64,000 bases of DNA from JBCCSZ01 sp039821145 (GTDB taxonomy: Bacteria; Bacteroidota; Bacteroidia; Chitinophagales; Saprospiraceae): assembly GCA_039821145.1 (NCBI GenBank), contig JBCBOS010000017.1:62001-126000 (forward strand), written 5' to 3'. This document shows, one piece after another, positions 38,601-47,400 of the stretch. The notes under the pieces were generated by a model. The model did no database searches. It had not been told where the DNA came from and saw nothing but the letters and a program-made list of their open reading frames with translations. The translations under genes and the position numbers were made by a program. Position 1 is the first letter of the stretch. Every line of letters starts with the position of its first letter.

Positions 38601-39365
38601 CAACAAAATCTGTTGTTCCCAGGAAGCATAATCCTTGTATTGGATGCGCAAAGGGGGAAGGCCAACTGCCCTGTCCCGCTCAAGGGCTGCGTAGGTGGCA
38701 AACAAATCCCTGGCCAATACCTGCATCGACCAGCCATCGCTGATGATGTGGTGAATGACAAAAACAAAAGTGTATTTCTGTGGATCCGTTTTGTACAGAC
38801 TGGTACGCAAGAGAGGCCCATTTTGCAAATCGAAAGGAGCGATCAACTGCCGCTGCATTTCTCTGGTTCTTTTGGACATCTGCTTTTTGTTGTCCCACTG
38901 TAGATCGACAAAGATGGAAAAGTTCAAAGCCTCTCTGTCCAACACCTTCTGTCGGATGTCTCCCCCAGATGATTCTGTAAAAACGGTGCGAAGAATTTCG
39001 TGTCTGTCCAAGACATGGTCAAATGCCTTTTCAAGTGTCGACAGATTGAGCTGTCCGTCTAGATCAAAAAGTCCAAATATGTGATAAGCAGGAACGGCAC
39101 TTTCCAACTGGCAAAGGGTCCACAGCCGACTTTGGGCCGATGACAAAGGATAACTGACTTGTAGAGGTACCAAAGGAATTTGCTCTGCCTCCTCCGTCTT
39201 GACGTAATTGTTTTTGAGAAAGGCGATGATCTCCTCTTTCTTCTCTCGAATCTCCTGCAGCAAGCTGGGATCCACTTGAGGCTTTTGAGAAGACAGCAAC
39301 AACTTTCCATCTTTCCATTCCAACAAAATCCCCTTGTCTCTTATCTTTTTGAGTAGTGTTCTCAT
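29688..39365 (-). CDS. Three-module NRPS: docking-(C-A-PCP)x3; codes Thr, Leu-like, unmatched
   Basis: The 3225-residue protein starts with a TubC-like docking domain (1-55). Module 1: C (HHIISDGWS near 209), A (TSGSTG near 675; positions give DFWNIGMVH, the Thr code), PCP serine near 1069. Module 2: an atypical C (FPMTAIEQGMVF start; HHAILDGWS near 1290), A (near 1752; DAWFLGNIV, one change from the Leu code DAWFLGNVV), PCP near 2125. Module 3: C with HHIIGDAWS near 2318, A (near 2778; DVLQCGHID, no code I know), PCP near 3167. There are no epimerase, methyltransferase or thioesterase domains. The start codon overlaps the upstream NRPS stop (ATGA). It hands the chain to the KS-reductase protein. 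Confidence 0.93.
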   Translation of the reverse strand: MRTLLKKIRDKGILLEWKDGKLLLSSQKPQVDPSLLQEIREKKEEIIAFLKNNYVKTEEAEQIPLVPLQVSYPLSSAQSRLWTLCQLESAVPAYHIFGLFDLDGQLNLSTLEKAFDHVLDRHEILRTVFTESSGGDIRQKVLDREALNFSIFVDLQWDNKKQMSKRTREMQRQLIAPFDLQNGPLLRTSLYKTDPQKYTFVFVIHHIISDGWSMQVLARDLFATYAALERDRAVGLPPLRIQYKDYASWEQQILLSAELQKCRAYWKKKLEGELPLLALSGDCERPAVKTFHGGMLTTRWSEELCENIKQFSRSRGGTLFMGLLSILKAVLYRYTNQEDLIIGTVVAGRDRLELEDQIGFYVNTIALRTQLSAEKGLVNLFDRVRKTCLDGFAHQAYPFDRLLEDLSLARDVSRSPVFDVMLVLQNASSTSTSQEIADPDGSLRVQLQEPDESIAHSKYDLVFTFEEQPGGLHLKVEYNKDIFSRAYASQLARHLEQMAAVLLQQSDASLAQIDYLLPDEKKELLGLLDHTKVAYPREETIVSLFEQQVVAHPDRPALCFQQTQWDYTQLNQAVNQLAHYLRKECHVQANDLIAVKLDRSDKMIVALLAILKAGGAYLPIDPSYPEERIHYMLSDSRSSVLVDDALLNKFEQVKDKYTVDNPSAVNQASDLAYVIYTSGSTGNPKGVQIEHRNVVRLLKNEEDLFDFAATDVWTVFHSYCFDFSVWEMYGALLFGGKLVVVPKETAQNPALFYQLLVQQKVTILNQTPSYFSNLIGQAMKQPDADLALRYVIFGGEALQPTSLRPWRVKYPQVRLINMYGITETTVHVTYKEITEKEIALGISDIGQPIPTLSCLVLDDHRQLVPRGVPGEMYIGGAGLARAYLNRPALTKERFITHPFAPGQRLYRSSDVARIQMSGDLQYMGRNDHQVKVRGYRIETAEIERHLYKIKAIKSCIVLAHANESGDAELIAYYSLSEPLSSRDIRSQLKTSLPAYMLPTHLMEMEELALTKNGKIDRKALPLPGEREVAAEGPLELPQGVVEETLLKLWQEVLRNERIAVLDDFFSIGGDSIKILRLNSGIQESLGLTIPLIELYKHTSIRQQAQFIEEQSDQLQQFRQRQQERESEVNDIFLSIKRTALEQLPQEEAEKIEDVFPMTAIEQGMVFESLIHQGEAIYHDQFVYPQNFTDFRFETFGKALQHMVEKHAILRTTFEPYRFGEAVQIVWKKTTASFGQHDLSALSNADQEHAIGAFMQTQREQPFDLQNGPLWRMDVFAISDSQYIFVWQFHHAILDGWSNASFITELNNLYFRLLEQVDHQPPKLAATYRDFALQQYQDSRDESLIDFWKKELASYTRLDLFRTDVCQENVLLQLDVQSIQSLEALSARVKISERSICLAAFLYLFRILCNENEVLIGLVTNGRPDKKDGDKILGCFLNSLPLKMPIDDQWTCREFIEAVDRKLVSLKKGERLSTFDIARALGETADHSQNPFFDLLFNFVDFHTYENVVYEEQGTEASDKNAVFVDPHEATNTHMDCSISRTGGGFSLSIRLARQLRSEHTAKEIGERFLQILRSFLQQADLPLSEVEYLSEEERQTLLQTFNDTTREYPRDKTIVDLFFEQAAKYPDHQALFCDGRTLSYTELNELSNQLAHHLREVHGFQKGDLCAIYLPLSDWLIASILGILKAGGIFLPIDTLYPQERVDYMLEDSQAALLIDEEFWHSFYQQKDQFSTANPEQHTTARDLAYVIYTSGSTGNPKGVMVEHQPVVNLIFWHHKYYGTTCEDRATRLLSPSFDASLWETFPYLMCGACLYIVPQDIRLDIPRLNDFFIRHQITIGFLPTPLFEQWEFDDRHSLRCILTGGDSLTIIPESSPTVYNNYGPTENGIVTSSCEVRRGDQYIPIGKPIPNNRIYILDSMQRLSPIGVPGEIYLGGEGLARGYFNRPELTAEKFIEHPVLGERLYRSGDIGRWLPSGDIEFLGRVDAQVKIRGNRIEIGEIERALCDVEGIAEAVVLVSGSKASEKYLRAFVLADRDFRSAETNDILRQHLPVYMLPSSYHVLDEIPMTSNGKIDRKVLAAIPDTREKSSKELVAARNDVERELLTIWEAVLQKEVLSIRDDFFELGGHSLKAMQLKSKIWESFQVDVPLTDFFQHTSPEAQARLLTSSGSTPTERILPASPQDSYPLSSGQYRIWILCQFEGASAAYNMPLQLQLSGDIDRQVLAAAFDLLIQRHESLRTVFRENEAEEVRQYILDKESGQFELQFVDVEREVNPEKRIGELVEKDVRMAFDLANGPLLRACLFRCSAERSVLYFNMHHIIGDAWSLSVLSKELQDLYGQLMAGQSLHQETLPFQYKDYASWQQSRLESGALEASKAFWCEQFAEEVPVLNFPTTRKRPLVKTHEGAGLSACIGRDNTKALQEFCRERGASLFMGLLTSVQALLHRYTRQTEITIGTVVAMRDMPELADQIGFYVNTLALKNTVEGTDSFESLFERMHTSSLEAFGHQQYPFDELVQELKLPRDTSRDPLVDFLFSVENQSELSLSSQGPFPGVISLGKGLAKQEIDLNVVEMGDHLRLELTYNTDLYTESQMTQFLQHFQRLLPAMLENPTAAIGQFNYLTEQEQKRMLVDYNATAVPFSDDKTVVDLFREQVLRRPNATAVSDARSTLTYQQLDNQSDELAKKLQERFACTSDDLLAVKLPKGIDLVLALWAVLKSGAAYIPIAMDLPEERIQFILAESNCKALIDEQLLTELKEEDVPSTNSLPTAKPRDLAYVIYTSGSTGRPKGIEIEHRSLVCRLQAELDILPFEENEIVTAFTTSFAFDVSILELFLPLLSGGRLVIPSREELLQPELLERLFAREKVNLLQATPGLLEYIHIGLSNATLAFESLRQICVGGERLDQSLVQKMRSLLPHVAINNHYGPTETTIDALVKQNVGVDFTTSIGRPLPNTEVYLLNEFGSPAPHFVEAEICIGGPGLLRGYLQNPSLTAEKLVDHPFAEGQKLYRTGDIGKWNERGEVDFVGRMDQQVKLRGFRIELGDIQSQLQELEEVKAAFVHLQTDEAGTEKLVAYVVSDLEETNALRGQLRQQLPHYMIPDYILSIPSLPLTRNGKIDVDQLPTWKAAVRPEQTAKQAPQNPTEESLLKIWQELLELPAIGRDDNFFDIGGNSILLIKLHKQVKRQFNIEYSLSEHFNHFTISAFSDFLYASQLVAGQEKEEAIEVLKF

Positions 39366-42300
39366 ATTTCAATTTTTAGGAGGGCTTCCGACTCGTACTT
39401 CAAGCTCTCTTGTTGGCGAATGAATTCGATGACTTCGGCCAACTGTTCGATTGTTGAGCCTTCGTACAAATGCCGGATTTCCAATTGGATGCCCATCGCA
39501 TTTTGTATCCTCGCCAATACCTGTACCACCTGCAGGCTGTGTCCGCCTACCTCCATGAAGTCTTCCTTGATGCCAATGCGTTTGACGCCCAATACTTCTT
39601 GCCAAATGTCCACCAGACTTTGCTCCAATTCGTTGCGGGCCGCTACATAGGGAGTACGCACGATCTGCGATTGGCCAAGGAGAGACAACCTTTTTTTGTC
39701 AATCTTTCCATTGGGGCTCAAAGGGAATTCGTCCAGAAAAACAAAGTGGGTCGGCAGCATGTAGGAAGGAAGCTGAGATTTGAGGGATTGCCGCAGAGTT
39801 GCCAGTTCCATCTTTTCAGCAGACCGCAAATAGGCCACGAGCTGTCCTTGATGCGGACCATCCTCCCAGGGACGCACAACAACTTGCAAAACCGATGGAA
39901 ACCGCATCAGGGTATTTTCAATTTCTCCCAACTCGATCCGATGTCCTCTGATTTTCACCTGGTAATCCATGCGTCCAAGGTATTCCAGTCTGCCATCCGC
40001 CCGCCATCGGCCCAGGTCTCCGGTTCGATACAGCTGCTCCCCTGCTTTGAAAGGATGTGCAACAAATTTTTGGGCATCCAATTCAGGCTTTTTCCAATAT
40101 CCTCGGTTGAGGGTTACACCAGAGACACAAATCTCCCCCACCACCTCTGTTGCCACCAAGGCTTGTAACTTGTCCAGTACATAAACCTGTGCATTGGAAA
40201 TAGGCTGACCCAACGGCATTCTTCCTTTGGTGAGCAATCGTTGGTATCTCGCTGCTGGTTCCAGTTCCAATTCATCCGTCGTACACAGTTGCGAAGTGTC
40301 AAAAAAGGTCGCATCTGTGATCTCGGTAGCACCATACAAATTGATCAATTTTTGCCGTGGTAGGATTTGGTAAAATCGGGCAACCAATTCGGTTTGCAAC
40401 TCTTCCCCACTGATCATCCAAACCTTGGACTGTGCCAACTGCTCGCGGCAACTGTCTTCGTCCTTCAGCAATTCTTTCAAAAGTGTCGGAACCAAGGTAA
40501 TTCTACTCACCTTGTACGCACCCAAGGCCCGGCGGAAAGCATCGGCGTCCAACTGGATGTTTCGCCCAAAAAGAACACTGGGAATGCCAGCCAATATCGG
40601 AGCCCACAACTCTCCGATGTGATCGACAAAACTCACCGTCGTACGCAGGCTGGCGACTTCTCCCGACTGGTAGGGAAATTCTTTCCAAGCCCATTGGAGT
40701 CGAGAAATGACCTGGGCATGAGGGATGAGAACGCCCTTGGGATTGCCCGTTGATCCAGAGGTGTAAATGCAGCAGTACAAGCCATCCAACTCAGGTGTTG
40801 TCTCAATCGGTTTGGTGGACAGCTTTGCTTCCAAAGTGGTGAAATCCGCAAAGAAATTTTCATCCAACAAAAGCTTGCACTCACTGTCTTGCAAAACGTA
40901 CTCAATGCGATCCTGTGGATATTGGTTGTCAATGGGAACATAGCAAGCTCCCACCTTGACAATGGCCAAAATGGCAACGATCAACCGCTCTGTCCGATCC
41001 AATGTCAAACCGATCCAATCCCCTGCCTGTATCTGATGATGCTCGACCAGAAAATGAGCCAGTCGATTGGAAGCGTCATCCAATTGTCGATAGGTCCACT
41101 CTTGGCCTTCAAAGATCAAGGCAATGGCATCAGGTGTTTTTTCCACTTGCTGTGCAAACAACTCGGACAGGTGCAGAAAGCTTGGGAAGTCAACATCGGT
41201 GGCATTGAATTCATGTAACAGCTTGTGCTTTTCTGCGCTGTCTATGTAGTCGAGAGAGGTGAGGGAAGCTTGCTTGTCGGCCAATATGCTGTCCAGCAAC
41301 TGCTGAAGGTGTTGGACTAGGTGGCGGGCCATTGGCTCGTCGTACAAATCGGTATTGTACTCAAGATGCAAGACGACGTCATTTCCACAAGGCTCGAAGA
41401 TGAAGCTGATGTCAAATTTGCTGTGGCGAACATTGTCTTGGCCCAAAGAGCGGATGCTCAGCCCATTCATCTGCTGTGGCCGATTGGGATCGGTGGCCAT
41501 CTGTGCATTTTGCAGTGTCACCAACACATCAAAGAGAGGACTTCGACTGGGATCTTTTTTCAAATCCAGTTCGCGAATCAACTGATCAAAGGGGTATTCC
41601 TGGTGCTTGTGGGCATCCAGAGCAGTTAGCTTTACCTTGTCCAGTAAATCGACAAAACTTTCTGCCGCAGAAAACTGAGTCCGAAGAGGGAGCGTATTGA
41701 GGTAACAGCCTACCTGCTCTGCCAGATCGGCATGCTCTCGTCCCGCAATGACAGTTCCCACAATCAAGTCCTCCTGATGACTGTACTTGTACAGCAAGGT
41801 CTTGACCAAAGCCAACAGTCCCATGAACAAAGTCGCTCCTCTCTGCTGACAAATGGCCTGCAGTTGAATTGTGTTTTGAATGGTCTGTGACAGGCAGCGC
41901 CCATGGTAGGTTTTGTGTGCAGGTCGCAACGAACGGGTCGGCAATTCCAGCAAGGGGATTTCTCCCTCAAATTGTTTGTGCCAGTATTGACGGTGGGCAG
42001 AAAGTCGGTCGGATAGCAATCCCTTTTGCAACCAATCTGCATAGTCTTTGTACTGGATGTGCAGGGGCGACAGCGGATTGGGACGCCCGACAGAAAAGGC
42101 ATCGTACAAAACAAAAAGGTCTCGAATCAAAAGAGAGATGGACCAAGCATCGCAGATGATGTGATGGATGACGAAATTGAACACCCACTTCTGGTCTTCT
42201 ACTTGCAGCAAAGCAATCCGGAGCAAGGGACCATTTTTCAGGTCGAGCAATTCGGTAGAAAACTGCTCTATCTGCCGCTGAAGTTCTTCCTCTGCAGAGG

Positions 42301-42787
42301 CAAGTCCTCGCAAATCTTGCTGATGCCACTCAAAGCCGAGTTGGTCAATGGGCTGGATGGACTGGCGAATGCGGCCTTGTTCATCCCGTAGAAATACCGT
42401 CCGCAATATCTCGTGTCTCTCCAACAAAGCTCCCAATGCTTTTTGGAATGCCTCCACCTTCAACTCTCCTTCAAAAATGTGGACACTCGGAATCTGATAG
42501 GCCGCTGCTGCTTGCTCGAATTGACACATCAGCCAAATCAACAACTGAGAGGGAGACACCTCATAGGATGATTGCTCGGAAAGGACTGGAATGGACTGAA
42601 AAGACCGCCGCTGTTGTGCGCGTTTCTGTAAGTGGGCAACGATCTGTTGCTTGTTTGCCTTGAGCAAGTTGCGCGCCTCCGGATCCAAGCGATCTCCATC
42701 GAAGCGAACCTCCAAGTTTTCTCCTTTCAGCAAAACATCGATGCCATCTATTTTGAGCTGTTGGATCAGCTCGTCAATTGTTCCCAT
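39362..42787 (-). CDS. Single-module NRPS with beta-amino-acid-type adenylation domain
   Basis: The protein is 1141 residues from the ATG at 42787 (MGTIDELIQQL, which begins the TubC-like docking domain); the frame is open further into the preceding gene but that extension is not family-like. C has HHIICDAWS near 212, where the usual Gly after Asp is Ala. The A domain (TSGSTG near 677) reads Val at 235 and Asp at 236 (SFVDHIGELW), with MISGEE and NLYGATE later. This shifted Asp resembles beta-alanine-activating domains (reference code VDWVISLAD). The PCP has VGGHSLQ near 1082. The gene follows the CmlA-like hydroxylase by 28 bases and overlaps the next NRPS by 4. Confidence 0.92.
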   Translation of the reverse strand: MGTIDELIQQLKIDGIDVLLKGENLEVRFDGDRLDPEARNLLKANKQQIVAHLQKRAQQRRSFQSIPVLSEQSSYEVSPSQLLIWLMCQFEQAAAAYQIPSVHIFEGELKVEAFQKALGALLERHEILRTVFLRDEQGRIRQSIQPIDQLGFEWHQQDLRGLASAEEELQRQIEQFSTELLDLKNGPLLRIALLQVEDQKWVFNFVIHHIICDAWSISLLIRDLFVLYDAFSVGRPNPLSPLHIQYKDYADWLQKGLLSDRLSAHRQYWHKQFEGEIPLLELPTRSLRPAHKTYHGRCLSQTIQNTIQLQAICQQRGATLFMGLLALVKTLLYKYSHQEDLIVGTVIAGREHADLAEQVGCYLNTLPLRTQFSAAESFVDLLDKVKLTALDAHKHQEYPFDQLIRELDLKKDPSRSPLFDVLVTLQNAQMATDPNRPQQMNGLSIRSLGQDNVRHSKFDISFIFEPCGNDVVLHLEYNTDLYDEPMARHLVQHLQQLLDSILADKQASLTSLDYIDSAEKHKLLHEFNATDVDFPSFLHLSELFAQQVEKTPDAIALIFEGQEWTYRQLDDASNRLAHFLVEHHQIQAGDWIGLTLDRTERLIVAILAIVKVGACYVPIDNQYPQDRIEYVLQDSECKLLLDENFFADFTTLEAKLSTKPIETTPELDGLYCCIYTSGSTGNPKGVLIPHAQVISRLQWAWKEFPYQSGEVASLRTTVSFVDHIGELWAPILAGIPSVLFGRNIQLDADAFRRALGAYKVSRITLVPTLLKELLKDEDSCREQLAQSKVWMISGEELQTELVARFYQILPRQKLINLYGATEITDATFFDTSQLCTTDELELEPAARYQRLLTKGRMPLGQPISNAQVYVLDKLQALVATEVVGEICVSGVTLNRGYWKKPELDAQKFVAHPFKAGEQLYRTGDLGRWRADGRLEYLGRMDYQVKIRGHRIELGEIENTLMRFPSVLQVVVRPWEDGPHQGQLVAYLRSAEKMELATLRQSLKSQLPSYMLPTHFVFLDEFPLSPNGKIDKKRLSLLGQSQIVRTPYVAARNELEQSLVDIWQEVLGVKRIGIKEDFMEVGGHSLQVVQVLARIQNAMGIQLEIRHLYEGSTIEQLAEVIEFIRQQESLKYESEALLKIEI

Positions 42788-42815
42788 TTTTCTTCTTTTA
42801 TCAGTAAGGTGATTG

Positions 42816-44441
42816 TCAGGCCACTGGCTCTGCCACTCGTTTTTTGGTATAGAGAATTTCTTTTTCGCCAAAAAGGCGTTCCGCAATGATGCCGACAGAG
42901 GCACATTTTTGAATCAACTTATCAGACTGGACAATCGGATTGGACTCGTCGGTGTATTTGATGCTGCTGATGAACTCACACCAAGGTTCTTGCCCCATGG
43001 CGTAGACATACACCTCCGAGGGCTGGAAGGTATTGACCAGGTTCATTCCCTTTTCGCAATCCGAACCCGACAGGCGGCGGGACTGGTCGTCTGTCTTGCT
43101 CACTTCCGTGGTCATCAATGGACCATAGAGCCAACTCAGCGGCGCCCCATCGCATTCCATTCCGAGGAAAATGACATCCACATCACCAATGATTTTTTGA
43201 ATGTGCTCGTACAATTTGATTTCAATGATTCGGGAGTCTGCCACAAAGAGCAGAGAGAAGTCAGCAATTTCTACGTGGTAGCACATTTTGGCTTTGATGT
43301 CCAGATCGCTGTGCTCACCTGTGAATGGCAGGCCAGTGATTTTGCAATCGGCCCAAGTGAGGGTTTCCATCTCATGTACTTCCACCACATTGTCAAATCC
43401 AATGCTGTTGAACATCAACTTCACACTTGGGTCCTGAAGGGCACCACCACCCGAGCGAGGAACGACAATGTTGCGAATCTTGTGGCGAAGGGGAAGCAGG
43501 GTTTCCAGCAGGATGTGGTCTTGGTGGTTGTGGGTGATCAGGACGTAGTCAATGACATCTGGTAGGTCGTAGTCTGAAAAATGTTCCACACTGGATTGGT
43601 AGCCGTAGTAGCTGATCAGTGGATCGACCAAGATGCTCACGTCTTTGGTTTCAATCAGGATGCAGGCATGGCCGAAGTAGCGCATCCGTATTTTATCGCC
43701 CTCGTAATTTTGGTAGTCTGTAGAGGCCTCCTCGGTAAATAGATTTTGGAAAAGGGCTTCTTCCTCATCATTGAGAGAACCCAGCAAGGAGCGAATCTGG
43801 TTGTAGGGCTTGGGGTTGCGCTTCATCTTGCTCAGCTCGTCTATGAATTTGTCCTCAAAGGGCATGTCCAGATGCAACACCCCTTCTTCCTCCAACTTTG
43901 GTGTACTCAGACAAAAGGGCCGTTCGTCATTTTCGGTGATCCACAGCGCGATGCTTTGGTTTTCCTTGCGGTAAAAAGGACTGTGGTACAACAAGTGCTC
44001 GAAGAAACGGAAGTTGGGGCGATTGTTCAGGTCGTACACCAACTCCACATATCCCTTGAGAATGGGCGGAATCTTGGCGTACAATTTTTCAAGAGAAAAA
44101 CCCTTGGCTTCTTTCTTCAACATCTTATCCAATTTGCGAATGGCCAGGCACAGTTGTACAAGATCGCGTTGGTTGCGCATGGTATTTTGTAGCAATTCTT
44201 TGATCTCCTCTACTTTGTTTTCCGGATAGTCCATGAAGGGGCCACCCAACATCTTGGGGTCTTTGGCCGCCGTGGCGTGTACCTCCGGCGATTCGATGTA
44301 AGAGTTCATGATCTCCATGTGCCGATTGACGACATTCATGGCAGCAGTAGCAGGAGAAATGATATGGGCCCAAGCATACCATCTCATCACAAGCGGTTCG
44401 ATGACGACATTGGGTTTGAGATATACGAGTTGTTCTTTCAT
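42816..44441 (-). CDS. CmlA-like non-haem diiron amino-acid beta-hydroxylase (metallo-beta-lactamase fold)
   Basis: The 541-residue protein has two parts. The N-terminal helical region (1-245) has no relative among plain beta-lactamase-fold enzymes. The C-terminal part is a metallo-beta-lactamase fold with THNHQDH near 298 (HxHxDH), GEHSDL and FVADSR as further metal-ligand segments, and the strongly conserved-looking GMECDGAPLSWLYGP. This layout and length match CmlA of chloramphenicol synthesis, which hydroxylates the beta-carbon of a carrier-bound amino acid using a diiron-oxo centre. It lies between the Leu module and the beta-amino-acid module, 30 and 28 bases away. Beta-hydroxylation of bound Leu is the natural guess; other modules are possible. 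Confidence 0.75.
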   Translation of the reverse strand: MKEQLVYLKPNVVIEPLVMRWYAWAHIISPATAAMNVVNRHMEIMNSYIESPEVHATAAKDPKMLGGPFMDYPENKVEEIKELLQNTMRNQRDLVQLCLAIRKLDKMLKKEAKGFSLEKLYAKIPPILKGYVELVYDLNNRPNFRFFEHLLYHSPFYRKENQSIALWITENDERPFCLSTPKLEEEGVLHLDMPFEDKFIDELSKMKRNPKPYNQIRSLLGSLNDEEEALFQNLFTEEASTDYQNYEGDKIRMRYFGHACILIETKDVSILVDPLISYYGYQSSVEHFSDYDLPDVIDYVLITHNHQDHILLETLLPLRHKIRNIVVPRSGGGALQDPSVKLMFNSIGFDNVVEVHEMETLTWADCKITGLPFTGEHSDLDIKAKMCYHVEIADFSLLFVADSRIIEIKLYEHIQKIIGDVDVIFLGMECDGAPLSWLYGPLMTTEVSKTDDQSRRLSGSDCEKGMNLVNTFQPSEVYVYAMGQEPWCEFISSIKYTDESNPIVQSDKLIQKCASVGIIAERLFGEKEILYTKKRVAEPVA

Positions 44442-44471
44442 GCTAATATGGATTGCGATTGATTGGCTTTG

Positions 44472-47400
44472 TCAAATGATTTCAACAGATTTGTTTTCAT
44501 CCACAGAGACTGGCACGCTCAGTTGTTGCAACTCCACTGCCAATTGCTCTATGGTTTGTTTGGTAAAGATGTCTTCCAAGGGGAGAAGCAAATCAAATTT
44601 TTTCTGGACCAAAGTAGACATGCGGGTTGCGCGCAAGCTGTGCCCACCCAGGTCGAAGAAGTTGTCCTTGACGCCAATTTTGTCCCGGACAAATACTTCT
44701 TCCCAAATTTCTACCAGTCCCTCTTCCCATTCGTTGCGAGGGGCGACGTATAGCTGCTGTGGCCCTTCTTGCTGTTGACCCAAGGCAGTCAATTTTTTGC
44801 GATCCATCTTCCCGTTGGGTGTCAATGGCAATGCGTCCAGTTGAATGAAACGAACAGGGATCATGTAGGCTGGAAGCTGTGTCGCCAACTGTGTTTTCAG
44901 TGCATCTACTTCGATGGGCTGATCGGCTACCAGAAAGGCAACCAACTCTTTTTCGCTGCTGCTCACATCCACGGCGATGACTGCCGCTTCTTTGAGCTGG
45001 TCGAATTCTTTGATGGCGTGTTCTATTTCCCCCAATTCGATCCGGTGGCCTCGTATTTTGACTTGCTTGTCTACCCGTCCCAGGAAGGCCAACTGTCCGT
45101 CTGGCAACCATTTGACCAGGTCTCCTGTTCGGTAAATTCTTTCTTCTGTATCAAGTCTTGGATTGTAAAAGCGTTCTGCTGTCAGCTCGGGCTTGTCCCA
45201 GTAGCCGCGCGCCAAGCTGGCCCCTGCGATGCACAATTCTCCCGGCACACCGATGGGCAATAAATTGTCCCAGGCATCCAAGACATAAGCTCTTACATTG
45301 GCAATGGGTCGGCCAATGGGTGGTGCGTCCGACTGCTCTGTGATTTCTGTACAAGTGGCAACCACTGCATTTTCTGTCGGACCGTAATTGTTGTACAGTC
45401 TATAATGTGCCTGTTGGAAACGCGTCAGTCGATCCCCTCCAGTCAATACAAGTCGCAAGTGAGCAGAAGGCTGTTCAACTTCGGCAAATTGTTCGTAGAG
45501 AGGTGTTGGCAAAAAGGTACTGGTAATTTGATTTTCGACAAAGAAGTCATTGAGCTGCTCGACATTTGCCCGCACGTCATTCGGGACGATGTAGAGGGTC
45601 GCACCACTTCCCAAGGAGGAAAAGATTTCCCAAACAGAAGCATCAAATCCAAAGCCCGCACAATGTGTGGTCCGGTCCTTGGCCGTCAATTCGTATTCGT
45701 GCTGGTGCCACTGACAGAGATTGACCAATTGTCGGTGCTCAATCATCACGCCCTTGGGCTGTCCAGTAGAACCAGAGGTATAGATGACATAAGCCAAGTC
45801 TTGCGGAGAAGCTTGGACGGGAGCTTTGCTGTTGTCGTATCCCGAACGCATCATGTGGAACATCTGGAATTCATCCTCATCCAACAACAACTTGCACTGA
45901 CTGTCTTCCTGCATGAATTCGACGCGAGCCTCCGGATAATTCGTGTCGATGGGCACATAAGCACCACCCGTTTTCAAGACCCCAAGAATGGCAATGACTC
46001 GCTCCACAGATGGCTCCATAAAGATGCCAATCAATTCATCCGCTTTCACATCGTATTGTTGGTGCAGATAATGCCCCAGTTGATTGGAACGCTCCTCCAG
46101 TTCTCGATAGCTCAGGGTATTGCCATGAAAAGAAACCGCTGGGTGATCCGGATGTGCCGCAAGCTGCTGCTGAAACAAATCGAGGAAGCTGATGTCCTTG
46201 GCAAAATCCTTTTGGGTATCATTGAATGTGTGGCAAAGGGAGTGTTTTTCCTCTGCTGTCAAATACGGTAATTGCGCAATGGAAAGACTGGGCTGTTGGA
46301 TGATGGACGCCACCAATTGCTCAAAGTGATTGGCAAAAGTCTGTATCCATTCATCGCTGAAGACATCCGTGTTGTAATCCATGCTGAAAAACAAATCTTC
46401 TCCACTTGCCATGAACCCAATGCTGATGTCAAATTTGGAGCTAGACAATACATCGAGTTTGTAATCCTGAATCTGGATGCCCTGCATGACTGCCGCTTGC
46501 TCTCCTTTGTCGTAATTGATCGTATTGGTATTCTGCAGCAACACACTGACATCAAATAAGGGACTGCGACTCAGATTTTGTGACAACTGCAAATCTTCGA
46601 TCAATTGATCAAAAGGATACAACTGGTGCTCATATGCTCCCAGGGTGGTGTCTTTGACGCGTTTCAACAACTCCCTGAATCCATCCACTGCTTCAAAGCG
46701 CGTCCGCAAAGCCAAGGGGTTGATGTAGTACCCAATTTGGTTTTCCAAATCGAGGTGGTCCCGTCCAGCCGTTGCACTGCCCAGGATGATGTCTTGCTGA
46801 CCCGTGTAGCGAAACAGCAAGGCTTTTACCGCCGCCAACAGAGTCATAAACAAAGTCGCTCCTTCTTCCTTGGCAATTTGCTGCAATTGGACGAAGGCAT
46901 TTCGGTCCAGAATGCGTTCCAGTACCTTTCCATTGTAGGTCTTGAAGGCAGGTCGATTCTTGTCACCCAAGCGATCCAAGACGGGCAGCTCTCCTTGGAA
47001 TTGCTCCAACCAATAGCCTTGGTGGCGTTTCATTTCTTCTGTCGCCAATTGCTCCTGTTGCCATTGCGCATAGTCCTTGTACTGAACGCGCAGCGGAGGC
47101 AAGTGTGGGGTCGTTGAATGACAGATGCCGTTGTAGAGGACAAACAATTCTCTTGACAAGACTTCCATAGACCAAGCATCGGAAATGATGTGGTGCATGA
47201 CATGGAGCAGCAAGAATTCCTCGTCGGCAGTTTGGATGAGAACAATGCGCAGGAGGGGTGCCTCGGAAAGATGGAATGGCGTCCCCGCTTGTTGCTGCAG
47301 TATCTTTCTGATGGCCTTGTCCTGATCTTCTACCCCTCGCAAATCGTGGTCAGTCACAGAAAGTTCAGACTCTTCTGTCGGGACGATGAACTGTCGGGGA

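Noticed and set aside
42816..44441. Beta-lactamase-type self-resistance gene
   Set aside because: The metallo-beta-lactamase fold comes with a long extra N-terminal domain and CmlA-like segments and lacks a signal peptide, so a hydroxylase fits better.
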